64,000 bases of DNA from Eubacterium_G segne (GTDB taxonomy: Bacteria > Bacillota > Clostridia > Lachnospirales > Lachnospiraceae): contig NZ_JACOOZ010000011.1 in the NCBI RefSeq assembly GCF_014287775.1, positions 42,229 to 106,228 of the forward strand, given 5' to 3'. Position 1 is the stretch's first letter; each line of letters starts with the position of its first letter. Shown in pieces: positions 51,101-58,454 of this stretch. The notes below the pieces were generated by a model. The model saw only the letters and a program-made list of their open reading frames with translations, was not told the DNA's origin and made no database searches. Both the position numbers and the translations under genes were made by a program.

Positions 51101-51390
51101 TCGATATCTGCCTTTTTTCCCAAGTCAACATATAACCACTCATTTGTATCATCACCGGCAGCCTGCCATCTGGTGCTATCCTTGCCATCCACGGCATTTT
51201 CTGCGGAATCATTTCCGTTCTGTGAGCTGGCATATACCGGTCTTCCATATGAAATATTATATGGCTCTCCATCCATGGTATCTGCTGCTGATACATTAGT
51301 ATAGAAAATCTGTCCCTTAGGACAAACTGTTACAGTCATGGCAACGCACAACGCCAGACTGCATGCCTTTTTAAGGAATTTATTCATCAT
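45154..51390 (-). CDS. Very large secreted GH81 endo-1,3-beta-glucanase with CBM32, BIG2 and chitobiase-like modules
   Basis: From the ATG at 51390 the protein has about 2078 residues. A signal peptide is followed by a discoidin/CBM32 domain split by an Ig-like insert (about 40-293), a second discoidin (297-447), and a GH81 catalytic region (about 490-1190) with DNSWWSS-like start, ICDHHFTYGYF near 975 and NQESASEALFSW near 1070, the last carrying conserved GH81 acidic residues. Then come a chitobiase C-terminal-like domain, a third discoidin, another chitobiase-like domain, two BIG2 domains (1567-1713), a fourth discoidin (1727-1877) and an unnamed C-terminal domain of about 190 residues. 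The enzyme should cut laminarin or callose outside the cell. No LPxTG motif is seen; anchoring may be non-covalent. GGAGG precedes the ATG. Confidence 0.88.
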   Translation of the reverse strand: MMNKFLKKACSLALCVAMTVTVCPKGQIFYTNVSAADTMDGEPYNISYGRPVYASSQNGNDSAENAVDGKDSTRWQAAGDDTNEWLYVDLGKKADIDHLFIHWEAAYAKSYEIQFSDDEENWTTVYTKGKTTKPGETTGLKITYSVQKVEKGYATIQANWDSVDGAIYKVCVDSEENIAKAPDGYSFTGHNVNQGQIVLSAGKHKLMVYALDKETKQVLGEGTIEGEFTEEATTVEETTKEGKNKYEDTITFDELSAEQKQARYVRMVVNERAMEAYGCSMYEFQVYGTNGARKRPSNYGKNLALNKTVTCSGIRDEWWMKDEDGNIMESAYNNVKAENAVDGNTETSFTSYQGTDQWLTVDLGQAYTIGRVIVNWNADAGKIYDVLVSSDGKDWKTVHRVQKGYAYMVDNCTMYQQNVRYVKVLGYTKVESGSGFGISELSVYEYVEGDSKTNETITELPKQEILKSASGKGTYVTGEMYNEKNKLPTFVNEDNIKTPIDSNSWWSSALVQKYSSLLCSTPLKASFSTKGLGILLATSGWVGTRTENDLGTDQSTETERDFYISPENFDTETGYDRVENYGDYSVELGLTDEDAVQMKSTIVKGSPYIFNEFCNNTVAFISGSSIQEFYDGNGNTILGNKGDTITTDHIAFKSFDKENTKAGNEGSYFEVNVPAGTTFKVMIGKSNYKVKVTFPSKADNYMSVAAMTDLKNIDGYYKHGYAFVTDTTVDYEYNHDNSKITTIYTASTDLKRAGFSNETMHCLFPHQWKHSTAADSPVATYTSIRGNMKSIWANTYSTTQQFSGLLPTFAKPDSDMMDTEEMIDYLNQVVASKVNTAPVSDAYWEGKNVHPLAISAIMADQLGETEIKEKLLAKLKSIMVDWFNYDGPDDRCYLIYNKDWGTIYYPDSAYGANAAICDHHFTYGYFMFGAAVLATYDKEFLNDYRDMIELLVRDYADPKDPEDDGNMFCKFRAFDQYSGHSWAGGYGDSDSGNNQESASEALFSWVGMYLWGEATQNKTYIDAGAYGFTTEMDAIEQYWFDYDEDNWLPDYPFQAAGQIYGASMGYGTYFGGQPVYVYGIQWLPVSEYLTNYGMNQTKCAKIYKGLEDDTAYAISIEKRLGNITDDDEYATPDNGWQHITWPYLSQTDAKRAYDKFEANVSKVQVEDRANTLWFISAMDSIGHRTNDYMVVGNIQGSVYVKDGAYTAEVWNPTSVTQTVAVKKADGTKVGTATVGSKATVAFEINTKEEFAISQVSTPVIKATAIADGKVADNITGTKNFDDTQFVELSSDEGTEIYYTTDGTVPTTASNRYNGKILVSSDTVLKAIAVKSGSIDSAYASASIKINGDTVQSSNNLALRKTATASSEDGAAKAELAVDGDGSTRWQAQSADDEYLQVDLGSVQAVNTVKITWETAYAEKYQIQVSVDGENWTTVATESGQVGEITSSFAAVKAQYVRMQGVKRGTRYGYSIYEMEVYGALKANAPIVSPVSGKYTGEQTITMSTAVKGAEVKYTLDGSTPTEDSATYVEPIKVNKSTIVKAVTYRKGMILSDVTESDIIIAGTISINPSSVKIAIRRVMQLAALSDETVTWKSEDTGIVTVNEEGKITGKNPGTTKVTATTPSGKVAECQITVMEPVHITSISIPETYTMKKKTSETLELKINPADTTDDTTAVWSSSNEKIATVSNAGTVTAKNEGEVDITVKVGEHKAVCHVTVGPAATNQEMVSSTKCNVALNKSFEISPGVAEGDENCVTDGKLTTGGTHCAISSGWGYSGESYITIDLGAKYDASTIDEVLVQYKDNNDNDTVVGRTYNIQYSEDGENFKTIYTSKTITANDLDSDNCVATDVSGNTGAVRYVKVCYPTTPTYGIQICEVAILSTEKNAKLYEDNTIVVSDDIEVLGYQISDKAFNKEGGFRVLAAVEPEINGKKVTGWGFIYGLATINNQSTGVTDDDMIIDSSSNKVIHYQSTAEGTLPTNLGGSATCTNYVRTMSFGNTNATALTAGYKIRAYAILEDGTYVYSTISEFSIYEIADYIYQNKKMNSLEGYNFIYDKILSVVNKDYKKLEFEWSEIVTLAQ

Positions 51391-51421
51391 TTTACCTCCG
51401 AAATCTTTTCTCCTACTATTA

Positions 51422-51450
51422 ATTATAATTTTTGGTAAATTAGTGCACAA
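51422..51450 (-). promoter_or_regulatory. Promoter of the GH81 gene
   Basis: On the minus strand TTGTGC at 51450-51445 and a perfect TATAAT at 51427-51422 are separated by 17 bases. The start codon is about 32 bases further. Confidence 0.75.
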
Positions 51451-51635
51451 GTGTAAAAAAGTTTTTCCTTAATTTAGAGCATATTGCACAATTTTTTAAC
51501 TATATATTCTTAATGTTCCACCTGTTTTTATGGTAATAATATCTAAATTATTTTTGGGGCAAAAAAATGTTTTTACTACTTTTTTTGTGCAATTTGTTTT
51601 ATTATAAATTTTACGTTTTTTTCTTATGGTTTTGT

Positions 51636-51664
51636 TTGAAAAACCATAAACCTTATACTATAAT
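51636..51664 (+). promoter_or_regulatory. Promoter of the CDP-glycerol glycerophosphotransferase gene
   Basis: TTGAAA at 51636-51641 and TATAAT at 51659-51664 are separated by exactly 17 bases. A second TATAAT further downstream may be an alternative -10 box. The rest of the 51391-51725 gap is AT-rich without other visible features. Confidence 0.78.
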
Positions 51665-51725
51665 TTAACTGATGTTAAGTGTAACAAATTTAACTATGAT
51701 TTTACTATAATTTACGAGGTGTGGT

Positions 51726-53369
51726 ATGAGTGAATATACAGCCACCGTCAAAGATGGCACAAAGGTTAAGTTAAACAGAGGTTTTAAAAAATTTGCTCAA
51801 AAATTTCGTATGAGCAAGGATGACAAAATCAAATTTCAATATCATAATTATCTTTCTCTTCCTATTAAAGATAATTATATTTTTTATGAAGCATTTTTAG
51901 GGCTTGGTATTTTAGACAGCCCCCGTGCGCTTTTCAATTATTTATTAGATTCTAAGGATGCCAGTCAGTATACCCATGTGTGGGCCGTGGCTGACATTGA
52001 AAAAACCGGTGATAATTTAAAGGAATATTCTGAATATTCCAATGTTATTATTGTTCAGAAAGGCTCTGATGATTACTACAAATATTTAGCCACATGTAAA
52101 TATTTAATAACCAACTCTTACTTTGATTATTTCTTTGAAAAAAGAGTTGATCAGGTTTACATAAATACATGTTGTGGCATTCCTTTTAAGCACGTAGGCT
52201 ATGATAATCATTCCCAGCCTGTGGAAAACAGCAAGGATTTAGTCCGCAACTTCCTTATGGCTGATTATCTGTTGTCTGCCAACCGTTTTATGACAGACAC
52301 ATTGTACAAGCATGCCTTTATGTTAGAGGGAATTTTTCAGGGAAAGATTCTTGAATTAGGATATCCCAGAATCGATACTATTTTAAATTCCAATACCGCA
52401 GTTGTGTATAAGCGGTTGGAGAATTGCGGTTTTGACACTAATAAAAAAATCATTTTATATGCTCCTACATGGCGTGGAAATGTTAATTCCGTTGACTTTA
52501 ATTTAGATGGCATTAAAGATGCCATTTCAAAAATGTCCGGCGCCATTGATGAAACCCGGTATCAGATTTGTCTCAGGGTTCACTATTATTTGTACGAAGC
52601 ATTGGCAAAAGACCCTGATTTAAGTAAGTTTTTAGTTCCTTTTACAATTGATACCAGTGAACTTCTTACTGTTACAGATGTTTTAGTTACAGATTATTCT
52701 GCAATTTTTTATGATTTTTTAATTACACAGCGACCTATACTTTTCTATCTTCCTGACTACAAGGATTACAGGAAAAGCCGTGGACTTTACATTCCTGCAA
52801 AGAAGCTTCCGGGATATGCAACATCCGATGTGGATTTAATAGCTGCTTCCCTTACTGCCATTTGCAATGATCCTGAGCAGTACATGGAATATTACGGAGA
52901 AAATTATTATGAATTAATGAAAAAGTCATTAGAAGGTGAAGATGGTGAAAGCTGTCAGCGTATTGTAAATACCATACTGCGAAACAAAAATACGCCAATT
53001 GCTGTTAATACCCTAAAAAATTACAAAAAGCAGACTCTTGTTATTGTGGATATTGACACCAATGGCAAAACTTTTTATGACCTATTAAATGAATATCTTG
53101 ATAATGTAAACTTTTTCGATAATGACATAACTATTTTAGTTACGGCATTTAAGGATACATATAACCGTGAATACTTTAACGCCCTTGCCACTAAAATACG
53201 TGTTTTAGAATGGCACAGGCTTCCTTATGAGCTTAAGAGAGATAACAGTTTCTTTACCCGTGAAGTAAGACGTACCCTTGGCAATTCCGACTTTGACGAA
53301 GTTAAGTTTATAGGCAAGGTTTCCGAATACTGGGCTGAATTTGCCAATAATGTTATTAAGTTATCATAA
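51726..53369 (+). CDS. CDP-glycerol glycerophosphotransferase (TagF/TagB family)
   Basis: A 547-residue cytoplasmic-face enzyme of the CDP-glycerol:polyglycerophosphate glycerophosphotransferase family, which builds polyglycerol- or polyribitol-phosphate chains of teichoic acids. The C-terminal GT-B-like half has the typical motifs: NTCCGIPFKHVGYD near 147-160, ILYAPTWRGN near 243-252, and LLTVTDVLVTDYSAIFYDF near 312-330, followed by RPILFYLPD. The last 130 residues (from about 415) go beyond the usual catalytic core and may be an accessory domain. It has its own promoter and terminator. Together with the ABC exporter at 38-40 kb it suggests teichoic-acid-like glycan production, though the two are not linked genetically. 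Confidence 0.9.
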   Translation: MSEYTATVKDGTKVKLNRGFKKFAQKFRMSKDDKIKFQYHNYLSLPIKDNYIFYEAFLGLGILDSPRALFNYLLDSKDASQYTHVWAVADIEKTGDNLKEYSEYSNVIIVQKGSDDYYKYLATCKYLITNSYFDYFFEKRVDQVYINTCCGIPFKHVGYDNHSQPVENSKDLVRNFLMADYLLSANRFMTDTLYKHAFMLEGIFQGKILELGYPRIDTILNSNTAVVYKRLENCGFDTNKKIILYAPTWRGNVNSVDFNLDGIKDAISKMSGAIDETRYQICLRVHYYLYEALAKDPDLSKFLVPFTIDTSELLTVTDVLVTDYSAIFYDFLITQRPILFYLPDYKDYRKSRGLYIPAKKLPGYATSDVDLIAASLTAICNDPEQYMEYYGENYYELMKKSLEGEDGESCQRIVNTILRNKNTPIAVNTLKNYKKQTLVIVDIDTNGKTFYDLLNEYLDNVNFFDNDITILVTAFKDTYNREYFNALATKIRVLEWHRLPYELKRDNSFFTREVRRTLGNSDFDEVKFIGKVSEYWAEFANNVIKLS

Positions 53370-53370
53370 C

Positions 53371-53415
53371 AAAAAGTAGCTAAAAACCACTACTTATGGC
53401 TTTTAGCTACTTTTT
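53371..53415. terminator. Bidirectional terminator shared by two convergent genes
   Basis: AAAAAGTAGCTAAAA and TTTTAGCTACTTTTT form a perfect 15-bp stem with 15-base loop and T tracts on both sides. The stop codon of the convergent terpene-cyclase-fold gene lies in its loop, so the hairpin overlaps that gene's last codons. Confidence 0.92.
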
Positions 53416-54790
53416 CTTTTTTTATAATTATTACCGTTCCTGCTGCCACTATAACTATGGCTCCCAGCAAAATAATTATTCCATTATTATTCTTTTGTTT
53501 TTCCTCACTACTACTGTTTTCCGTTGTTTCCTCAACTATTTTAGTAACAACTATCGTTTCTCCATCTTTTTTCGTTTCAATTTCAGTTTCTACTATGGTT
53601 TCATTTTCCACAGTTTTTTTTCCTTTTTTCTTTGACTTTTTAATTGTTGTTGTTTCCGGCAACGTTTTTTCCTGATAATAGGTTGTTGTATTGTTTATTT
53701 TTTTCACGGTTTTAGAACTTTTTGAATTTTTGTTTCCTGACCTGTTATTTTTGTTATTTTTATTTTCGATATTTTCCCTTGAATTATCTGCTTTTTTTAT
53801 TTCAATGCTTTTGTAGGTAATTCCGTCAGACATATCAAAAAGTCTGTTCATTCCTGAAATATTTCTATAATAGGCAGTTAAAGCATACATCGCCTGTTCC
53901 GTGGACATCTGATTTATCATTCCTCCCTGAGCATGACTAAATCCACCATTTTTATAATATTTCATTAAACCATCTATTACGGAATTTCCGTTTTTTATAA
54001 ACCTTGAATCCTTTACACTTACATTTATGGTGGAAATTGCCGTTAAAACCTGTGCCGTACTTTCACAGTTTTTAACATTAGATGTAGCATATCCTCCATC
54101 ACTTTGCTGCAATTCTCCAAGGCAGTCCACTGCCTTGTCCACAGCTTTTTTTACCCTTTCTTCACTCATATATGGAGCTAGTGCCTGAATTGCCATAGCT
54201 GTCATATCTGTGTCAGCTTTTGTGCCACTAAAATTCCAGCCTCCATCGGATTTTTGGTTGTTTAAAATAGTCTTAACCAGCTTTTCCCTTGTTGTAACCT
54301 CTCCGGTGTAATTTTTCTCAGGCTTTGGAATATCATAATTTCCACAATCAAGGGCAATTAATCCATAAATAATACCATTTAATCCCTGACTAATAAGCCT
54401 GTCATATTCAGCTAATGGTCTTACGAGATTATATCCTGCAAAATTTTCCGGATTTTCCTCTATAGCTGTTAGTGCAATAACAACCCTTGCATACTCCGTA
54501 TATTTTCTGGAAGATAACTGTCCGTTACAGGATTTCACATATGCCTTTAAATTGCTTTTGTATGTAGAAAGAGTTTCCCGGGTAACGGCTCCATATCTGG
54601 CAAGCCCCATTACCATCCATTCCCCGCCTACACTTCCATAGGAAGGTTTTGTTATATTATATTGCTCATAATATGAAATGTCATACAAATACTTATCTGT
54701 CTGAGCCTTTGTTAATGCAGTTGCCCCACATACAGGTACTGTACTTATTAGCAATAATATCATTATTACACAGACAATCCTTTTTTTCAT
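53390..54790 (-). CDS. Surface protein with terpene-cyclase-like alpha/alpha barrel repeats
   Basis: A 466-residue protein with signal peptide (VCVIMILLLISTVPVCG), a repeat domain (about residues 25-325) and a lysine-rich stalk ending in one transmembrane segment (GIIILLGAIVIVAAGTVIII) and a short basic tail, so it is anchored at the cell surface. The repeats carry prenyltransferase/squalene oxidase signatures: NNQKSDGGWNFSGTKADTDM, GELQQSDGGYATS and CESTAQVLTAIST. This alpha6/alpha6 fold also forms the first half of transcobalamin and intrinsic factor. The DUF4430 gene immediately upstream (39 bases) encodes the other half of such proteins. No catalytic DxDD motif of true cyclases is apparent. 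Confidence 0.8.
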   Translation of the reverse strand: MKKRIVCVIMILLLISTVPVCGATALTKAQTDKYLYDISYYEQYNITKPSYGSVGGEWMVMGLARYGAVTRETLSTYKSNLKAYVKSCNGQLSSRKYTEYARVVIALTAIEENPENFAGYNLVRPLAEYDRLISQGLNGIIYGLIALDCGNYDIPKPEKNYTGEVTTREKLVKTILNNQKSDGGWNFSGTKADTDMTAMAIQALAPYMSEERVKKAVDKAVDCLGELQQSDGGYATSNVKNCESTAQVLTAISTINVSVKDSRFIKNGNSVIDGLMKYYKNGGFSHAQGGMINQMSTEQAMYALTAYYRNISGMNRLFDMSDGITYKSIEIKKADNSRENIENKNNKNNRSGNKNSKSSKTVKKINNTTTYYQEKTLPETTTIKKSKKKGKKTVENETIVETEIETKKDGETIVVTKIVEETTENSSSEEKQKNNNGIIILLGAIVIVAAGTVIIIKKEKVAKSHK

Positions 54791-54829
54791 ATTTGTATAA
54801 CTCCTTCATTTTGTAACTTAAATAGCTGA

Positions 54830-55939
54830 TTATTTCTTTATCCTTACGGTTTTAACCTTACTCCATTTGCCATATATACGAACTCCGTTAACCACTCTGT
54901 AACCACGGACCTTCACATAGCATACCTGTTTTTTCTTTAATTTCTTTGTTGTTATATATGTTTTTGATGTGGTCTTTACTACTGATTTTTTAAAGCTTTT
55001 GCTTACGGAATATTTGTACTGATATCCTGTTGCTCCTGATGCTTGGTTTACATAAATTTTAGCCTTGTACTTTCTAACATTTTTAACTGTTTTTATGGAA
55101 GCGGTTTTCACTGTAGGATATGTGGGTTTCTTCTTTGCTCCCTGCAATGCTGCCAAAGCATTATCCACATTCTTTTGTGTAGGATTGTACTCCTTTGCTA
55201 CCTGAAACGCCTTATCATATGCTGATTTAACATTTGGATATGCCATCCAGTAATCTTTCTTTTCGTTAGTTTCCGCCACTTCCTTTAAAAGTGCATCCCT
55301 GTTAGCCATCTGGAGTTTAGGAATACCGGTGTAGCTTTCCGTATCATATCCTAAATCAGCTCCATAACCATAAACTGAAAACTGAAGTCGTATAACATCT
55401 CCATCTTTTACCGGTATGTAATTAACTGATTCACTTGCCGGCTCATTGTTGATGGTGAACATCCATCCTGCCATTTCGCCATATGAATATTCACCTAATG
55501 CATTATTTTCCAACTGATTTCCTATATTTACACTACTTGTAGGTGCCTTATAAGAAACGCTATGCTCCTCACCGTCACTTCCCACATATGTATATGAGTA
55601 ATCAGGCATGGCTGAAATTTCTTTTGGAATATTCACCGTTCCTGCATCTGCATTATTTATGGTCTTAAGATAAAAAGTCTTTACCCCTGTAGCTGTATAA
55701 GTTCCTCCCATACCCTTAAGGGCTCTTTTAAAAATCGTCTTTACATTATCTCCTGCCTTTATTTCCACCTTAACAGGCTCCATGTAAAAGCCCTGACCAA
55801 TAGTCATTCTTTCTATGTCAAAGGTAACTGTTCCCAGATTTTCTTCCTCTGCACCTTTTACATATCCCGGTGTGTAAACTGATAAAATCATAGCTGCTGC
55901 TAAAATTCCCGCAACAAACTTCCTTGCCCATTTGTTCAT
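54830..55939 (-). CDS. Secreted DUF4430 and FnIII protein
   Basis: A 369-residue secreted protein. A signal peptide ending near residue 30 is followed by a DUF4430-type domain (about 35-215) with GDNVKTIFKRALKG, EYSYGEMAGWMFTINNEPAS and VKDGDVIRLQFSVYGYGADL, a helical connector (about 220-270) and a basic FnIII module (about 275-369: GATGYQYKYSVSKSF, VCYVKVRGYRVVNG). DUF4430 resembles the beta-domain of transcobalamin/intrinsic factor. It begins 15 bases after rsmI with an AAGGAG site and is followed by the alpha/alpha barrel gene, so it sits at the end of a housekeeping operon. A corrinoid or other small-molecule ligand is suspected but not shown. Confidence 0.82.
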   Translation of the reverse strand: MNKWARKFVAGILAAAMILSVYTPGYVKGAEEENLGTVTFDIERMTIGQGFYMEPVKVEIKAGDNVKTIFKRALKGMGGTYTATGVKTFYLKTINNADAGTVNIPKEISAMPDYSYTYVGSDGEEHSVSYKAPTSSVNIGNQLENNALGEYSYGEMAGWMFTINNEPASESVNYIPVKDGDVIRLQFSVYGYGADLGYDTESYTGIPKLQMANRDALLKEVAETNEKKDYWMAYPNVKSAYDKAFQVAKEYNPTQKNVDNALAALQGAKKKPTYPTVKTASIKTVKNVRKYKAKIYVNQASGATGYQYKYSVSKSFKKSVVKTTSKTYITTKKLKKKQVCYVKVRGYRVVNGVRIYGKWSKVKTVRIKK

Positions 55940-55954
55940 AAACTACTCCTTATC

Positions 55955-56794
55955 CTATCTGTTACATTCATTATAAATGTCTCTCTTAGACACGCCTCTA
56001 TCCTTTGCCGCAAGCTTCATGGCTTCTTTTTTGTCCCGACCTTGGTTTACATAATATTCAACATGCTCCTGAACACTCATTTTTTCCCACTGCCTGCGCT
56101 TTTCTTCTATTAATTCCTCTTCAGGTTTTCCTGCAATTACTAAAACAAACTCTCCCTTTATATCTGTATTGGAATATTTCTCTATTAATTCTGAGAAAGT
56201 TGTCTGAAAAGCTTCCTCATACTTTTTTGTCAGTTCCCTGCATACCGTAAGTGGTCTGTCACCTAATACATCCATTAATTCCTTTAAAGTCTTAAGTAAT
56301 CTGTGAGGTGCTTCATATATAATAATAGTCCTGGTTTCCTCCTTAAGGCTCTCCAAAACTCTTGATTTTTCCTTTTTATCCTTTGGCAAAAATGCCTCAA
56401 AACAAAATCTCCTTGTTTTCTGCCCTGACATGGTAAGAGCTGTAATACATGCTGCCGCACCGGGAAGTGAAGTTACTTCCACCCCTGCCTCATAGCACTG
56501 TCTTACAAGTTCCTCTCCCGGGTCTGATATTCCCGGCGTTCCTGCATCAGTTATTAATGCCACATTTTTTCCATCTAACATTTCCTGCACCAAAACCTTT
56601 GCCTTATCATATTTATTAAATTCATGATAACTGGTCATAGGTGTTTTTATATCAAAATGATTTAATAACTTTATGCTGTTTCTGGTATCCTCCGCACCAA
56701 TAATATCCACTTCCTTAAGGGTTCTCACCACCCTGTAAGTAATATCTTCTAAATTTCCTATTGGTGTAGCACACAAATATAATTTTCCTGCCAT
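55955..56794 (-). CDS. rsmI: 16S rRNA (cytidine1402-2'-O)-methyltransferase
   Basis: RsmI methylates the ribose of C1402 in the decoding centre of 16S rRNA using S-adenosylmethionine. The 279-residue protein fits the family and shows LYLCATPIGNLEDITYRVVR near residues 5-24, IGAEDTRNSIKLLNHF near 33-48, the GKNVALITDAGTPGISDPGE segment near 74-93, and the PGAAACITALTMSG segment near 112-125. GGAAG precedes the ATG. It is part of a conserved operon order holB-ricT-(yabB-like)-rsmI that is also found in Bacillus subtilis. Confidence 0.96.
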   Translation of the reverse strand: MAGKLYLCATPIGNLEDITYRVVRTLKEVDIIGAEDTRNSIKLLNHFDIKTPMTSYHEFNKYDKAKVLVQEMLDGKNVALITDAGTPGISDPGEELVRQCYEAGVEVTSLPGAAACITALTMSGQKTRRFCFEAFLPKDKKEKSRVLESLKEETRTIIIYEAPHRLLKTLKELMDVLGDRPLTVCRELTKKYEEAFQTTFSELIEKYSNTDIKGEFVLVIAGKPEEELIEEKRRQWEKMSVQEHVEYYVNQGRDKKEAMKLAAKDRGVSKRDIYNECNR

Positions 56795-56815
56795 TTTTCT
56801 TCCTTACTTAAAACA

Positions 56816-57547
56816 TTAAAAACCATATATCTCATGGATTTCATCAGAATACACGCCCTGTTCCTTATAAACAACAATAGGAGGTTCCACCTTCATCATA
56901 GGTCTCTCTCCCCTTCTTCCCTCAATTAAAACCATATTGGCTTCTCTGTCTGAAAAAGGATGTACCATTCTTATACGCTTAGGCTCAATTCTATATTTTC
57001 TCATAATCTCAATAATGTCCACTAACCTTCTGGGTCTGTGAACCATATAAAATCTTCCACCGGGCTTTAAAACCTTAGCACTTTCCCTGACAACATCCTC
57101 TAAGGTACATTTAATTTCATGTCTTGCTATTGCCTTTGGCTCTTCAGGATTTTTAAGTCCGTGATTTTCTGTCATATATGGTGGATTAGTAGTCACCACG
57201 TCAAAGGATGCTTTTCCAAAAATCTCTCCCGCTTCCTTTATGTCCCCGGTTACCACATCGATTTTATCTGCAATATTATTAAGCATAACGCTTCGCCTTG
57301 CCATGTCCGCACTTTCTTCCTGAATTTCCAGACCGGTAAAATGCATTCCTTCTGTCTTTGCCTCTAAAAGTATAGGAATAATGCCTGTTCCCGTTCCTAA
57401 ATCCAGCACCTTTTCCCCTTTTTTTACTGCGGCAAATCCGGTAAGTAAAACAGCATCAATGCCAAAACAGAATCTTTCCCTGTCCTGAATTATACAATAG
57501 CCGTTTCGCTCTAAGTCCACAATGCGTTCATTTCCTTTTAGTTCCAT
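56816..57547 (-). CDS. tRNA1(Val) (adenine37-N6)-methyltransferase family protein
   Basis: A 243-residue class I SAM-dependent methyltransferase of the YfiC/TrmN6 and B. subtilis YabB group, expected to modify tRNA or another nucleic acid. Motif I is VLDLGTGTGIIPILLEAK near residues 46-63, and the catalytic NPPY motif is in VTTNPPYMTEN near 121-131. The N-terminal LERNGYCIIQDRERFCFGID is typical of the group. The likely start is the ATG at 57547; a longer frame from 57631 would run through the end of ricT. The ribosome binding site (GGGAATAAA) is weak, which may indicate coupling to ricT, whose stop lies 13 bases upstream. Confidence 0.88.
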   Translation of the reverse strand: MELKGNERIVDLERNGYCIIQDRERFCFGIDAVLLTGFAAVKKGEKVLDLGTGTGIIPILLEAKTEGMHFTGLEIQEESADMARRSVMLNNIADKIDVVTGDIKEAGEIFGKASFDVVTTNPPYMTENHGLKNPEEPKAIARHEIKCTLEDVVRESAKVLKPGGRFYMVHRPRRLVDIIEIMRKYRIEPKRIRMVHPFSDREANMVLIEGRRGERPMMKVEPPIVVYKEQGVYSDEIHEIYGF

Positions 57548-57560
57548 AAATTTATTCCCA

Positions 57561-58454
57561 TTAGTCCAATTTTGAACTTTCTGTATCCTCAAGTCCTTTA
57601 AGTTCCTTAAGTTCATCTGCTGCCAAATCAAACTTCTTTTTCTTAGGCTTAAACTTAAGCTCGTTTACAGAATACTCCCTGATTTCCCTCTCATCATTTT
57701 GTTCAATAACAATTTTAACCTTCTGTCTTAAAACGTTGACACTTGCAACCTCCCCTTTAAATCCGTCAAAGGTTTTAACAGTTTCTCCCACATTTGGAAG
57801 GTTAGAATTTAAGTGTTCATAAGCCTCCTGCTCGTTTTTAAGACAGCACATAAGTCTTCCGCATATTCCGGAAATCTTTGTGGGATTAAGTGACAAATTC
57901 TGCTCCTTAGCCATCTTAATTGAAACAGGTATAAACTCTGACAAATAAGTATTGCAGCACAGTGGTCTTCCACACATTCCTATGCCGCCTAACATTTTTG
58001 CCTCATCTCTCACTCCCACCTGTCTTAACTCAATTCTTGTTTTGAAAACCGAAGCTAAATCCTTTACTAACTCTCTAAAGTCAATTCTTCCGTCAGCTGT
58101 GAAATAAAATAAAACTTTATTGTTGTCAAAAGTATACTCTGAATCTATTAATTTCATTTCAAGGCCGTGCTTTGCAATTTTTTCCTTACATATTTTGAAT
58201 GCCTTTTTGCCCTTCTCAATATTTTCCTGTGCCTTTTGGTCGTCCTCCGGTGTTGCCACCCTTATAACAGTTTTTAAAGGCATAACCACATCTTCTTCCT
58301 TTTCCTCCTTTACGCCAAAAACAACATAGCCATACTCTACGCCTCTTGCTGTTTCCACTATAACATGGTCTCCTTTTTTTATTTCCAACTCTGCCGGATC
58401 AAAATTGTAAATTTTTCCTGCCTGTCTAAATCTGACTCCAATAACTTTTATCAT
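57561..58454 (-). CDS. ricT: PSP1-domain protein RicT
   Basis: A 297-residue protein of the PSP1/YaaT family. In Bacillus subtilis RicT joins RicA and RicF in a complex with [4Fe-4S] clusters that controls RNase Y and phosphorelay functions. The cysteine-rich segments GMCGRPLCCNTYLSEF near residues 164-179 and ICGRLMCCLKNEQEAYEHL near 195-213 contain the ligands expected for such clusters. The N-terminal part has GVRFRQAGKIYNFDPAELEI and GDHVIVETARGVEYGYVVFG. The C-terminal 60 residues are a basic, charged tail with SH3-like GETVKTFDGFKGEVASVNVL. Its ATG overlaps the holB stop by 4 bases. RicA and RicF genes are not in this window. Confidence 0.93.
   Translation of the reverse strand: MIKVIGVRFRQAGKIYNFDPAELEIKKGDHVIVETARGVEYGYVVFGVKEEKEEDVVMPLKTVIRVATPEDDQKAQENIEKGKKAFKICKEKIAKHGLEMKLIDSEYTFDNNKVLFYFTADGRIDFRELVKDLASVFKTRIELRQVGVRDEAKMLGGIGMCGRPLCCNTYLSEFIPVSIKMAKEQNLSLNPTKISGICGRLMCCLKNEQEAYEHLNSNLPNVGETVKTFDGFKGEVASVNVLRQKVKIVIEQNDEREIREYSVNELKFKPKKKKFDLAADELKELKGLEDTESSKLD

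Noticed and set aside
53390..54790. True squalene or terpene cyclase
   Set aside because: The protein has a signal peptide and membrane anchor, lacks a visible DxDD catalytic motif, and no isoprenoid genes are adjacent.
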